Assembly (NCBI GenBank): GCA_958295725.1
Contig: OY282368.1
Location: forward strand, 806,001 to 870,000
Direction of reading: 5' to 3'
From: an uncultured Alphaproteobacteria bacterium
GTDB taxonomy: Bacteria > Pseudomonadota > Alphaproteobacteria > UBA2966
DNA: 64,000 nucleotides
Of the stretch, positions 63,665 through 64,000 are shown one piece after another. Below the pieces are notes generated by a model. That model was not told the DNA's origin, ran no database searches, and saw only the letters and a list, made by a program, of their open reading frames with translations. Numbering within the stretch: the stretch's first letter is position 1; each line of letters opens with the position of its first letter. The position numbers and the translations under genes were made by a program.

Positions 63665-64000
63665 GTGGCGCCACGGTCTCTCGAGTTGTTCGCCCCGCCG
63701 GGCGTTCCTCTGGTGGCGCCCGGCGACGATATCGCCGCCCTGATCGCGGAAGCTGTCTCGCGTGCCGACGAGTCCCTGCGGGACGGCGATGTCGTCGTGA
63801 TCGCCCAGAAAGTCGTTTCCAAGTCCGAGGACAGGTTCGTCGCGCTCGGCGACGTGACCCCCTCGGAGGAGGCGTTCGGGCTGGCGCGGGAAACCGGCAA
63901 GGACGCCCGGCTCGTGGAATTGATTCTGTCGGAGAGCGAGCGTGTCCTGCGTTATCGCCGGGGGGTTCTGATCGTCGCGCATCGATTGGGCTTCGTCCTC
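63665..64000 (+). CDS. cofE: coenzyme F420-0:L-glutamate ligase (partial, runs off the window)
   Basis: The first 112 codons are visible. GTG 63665 reads APPGVPLVAPGDDIAALI, then DGDVVVIAQKVVSKSEDRF, DARLVELILSESERVL and LIVAHRLGFVL, as in the N-terminus of CofE/FbiB, which add glutamates to F420-0. It lies 20 bases after npdG. The frame is open to the last base. Confidence 0.9.
   Translation, partial: MAPRSLELFAPPGVPLVAPGDDIAALIAEAVSRADESLRDGDVVVIAQKVVSKSEDRFVALGDVTPSEEAFGLARETGKDARLVELILSESERVLRYRRGVLIVAHRLGFVL

Overview
The window looks like a high-GC alphaproteobacterial chromosome, probably Rhodospirillales-like. The evidence is the order dnaE-rpsB-tsf-pyrH-frr-uppS-cdsA-dxr-rseP-bamA-skp-lpxD-fabZ-lpxA-lpxI, the use of lpxI rather than lpxH, a DUF721/dciA gene divergent from mutY, an alphaproteobacterial-type LexA box (GTTC-N7-GTTC), and many GTG starts with short gene overlaps. 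The taxonomic call is inference; there is no rRNA here.

Layout: 178-21282 (+) is the housekeeping block for replication, translation, isoprenoid and phospholipid precursors, outer-membrane assembly and lipid A. A foreign three-gene cassette (DUF262 / DUF3696 ATPase / unknown protein, 5947-9193) splits tsf from pyrH. lpxB, often next to lpxI, is absent. 21332-25620 (-) holds gltA, gltX and an ammonium transporter. 25803-26273 is a small mobile remnant with parD, a beheaded parE and an IS481-like transposase fragment. 26366-33215 holds a two-subunit fumarase/tartrate dehydratase, an MFS carrier, a BASS-type carrier and a TRAP transporter, a set suited to carboxylate uptake. 33366-34327 is a decayed stretch with a sulfatase remnant and a strongly structured non-coding segment.

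34328-40825 holds a haloacetate-dehalogenase-like hydrolase, a quinone oxidoreductase, a 2OG-Fe(II) oxygenase and a three-subunit molybdenum hydroxylase. 41058-53435 mixes defence (a single-chain type IIG restriction-modification enzyme and McrBC) with dciA, mutY, a flavin monooxygenase, a Rieske oxygenase and a TTC38-like protein. It is bracketed by two related 48-bp direct repeats that resemble IS ends. 53436-55209 is a scar-like region: an 11-copy 46-bp tandem array, an orphan LexA-box promoter, a GST fragment and a small AT-richer gene fused into it. 55210-60936 has a second Rieske oxygenase, tRNA-Val(GAC), an N-formylglutamate amidohydrolase and a small protein with two tandem amidases. 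61085-62840 is an RloA/RloB (AbiL-type) pair. The right end has npdG and the start of cofE, indicating coenzyme F420 use.

Taken together, the window is core genome interrupted by at least four defence modules (DUF262-DUF3696 cassette, type IIG RM, McrBC, RloAB). Several of them lie beside the same short IS-end-like sequence (near 5845, 26273, 40990 and 53530). The accessory metabolism points to scavenging of amides, carboxylates and halogenated or aromatic compounds.
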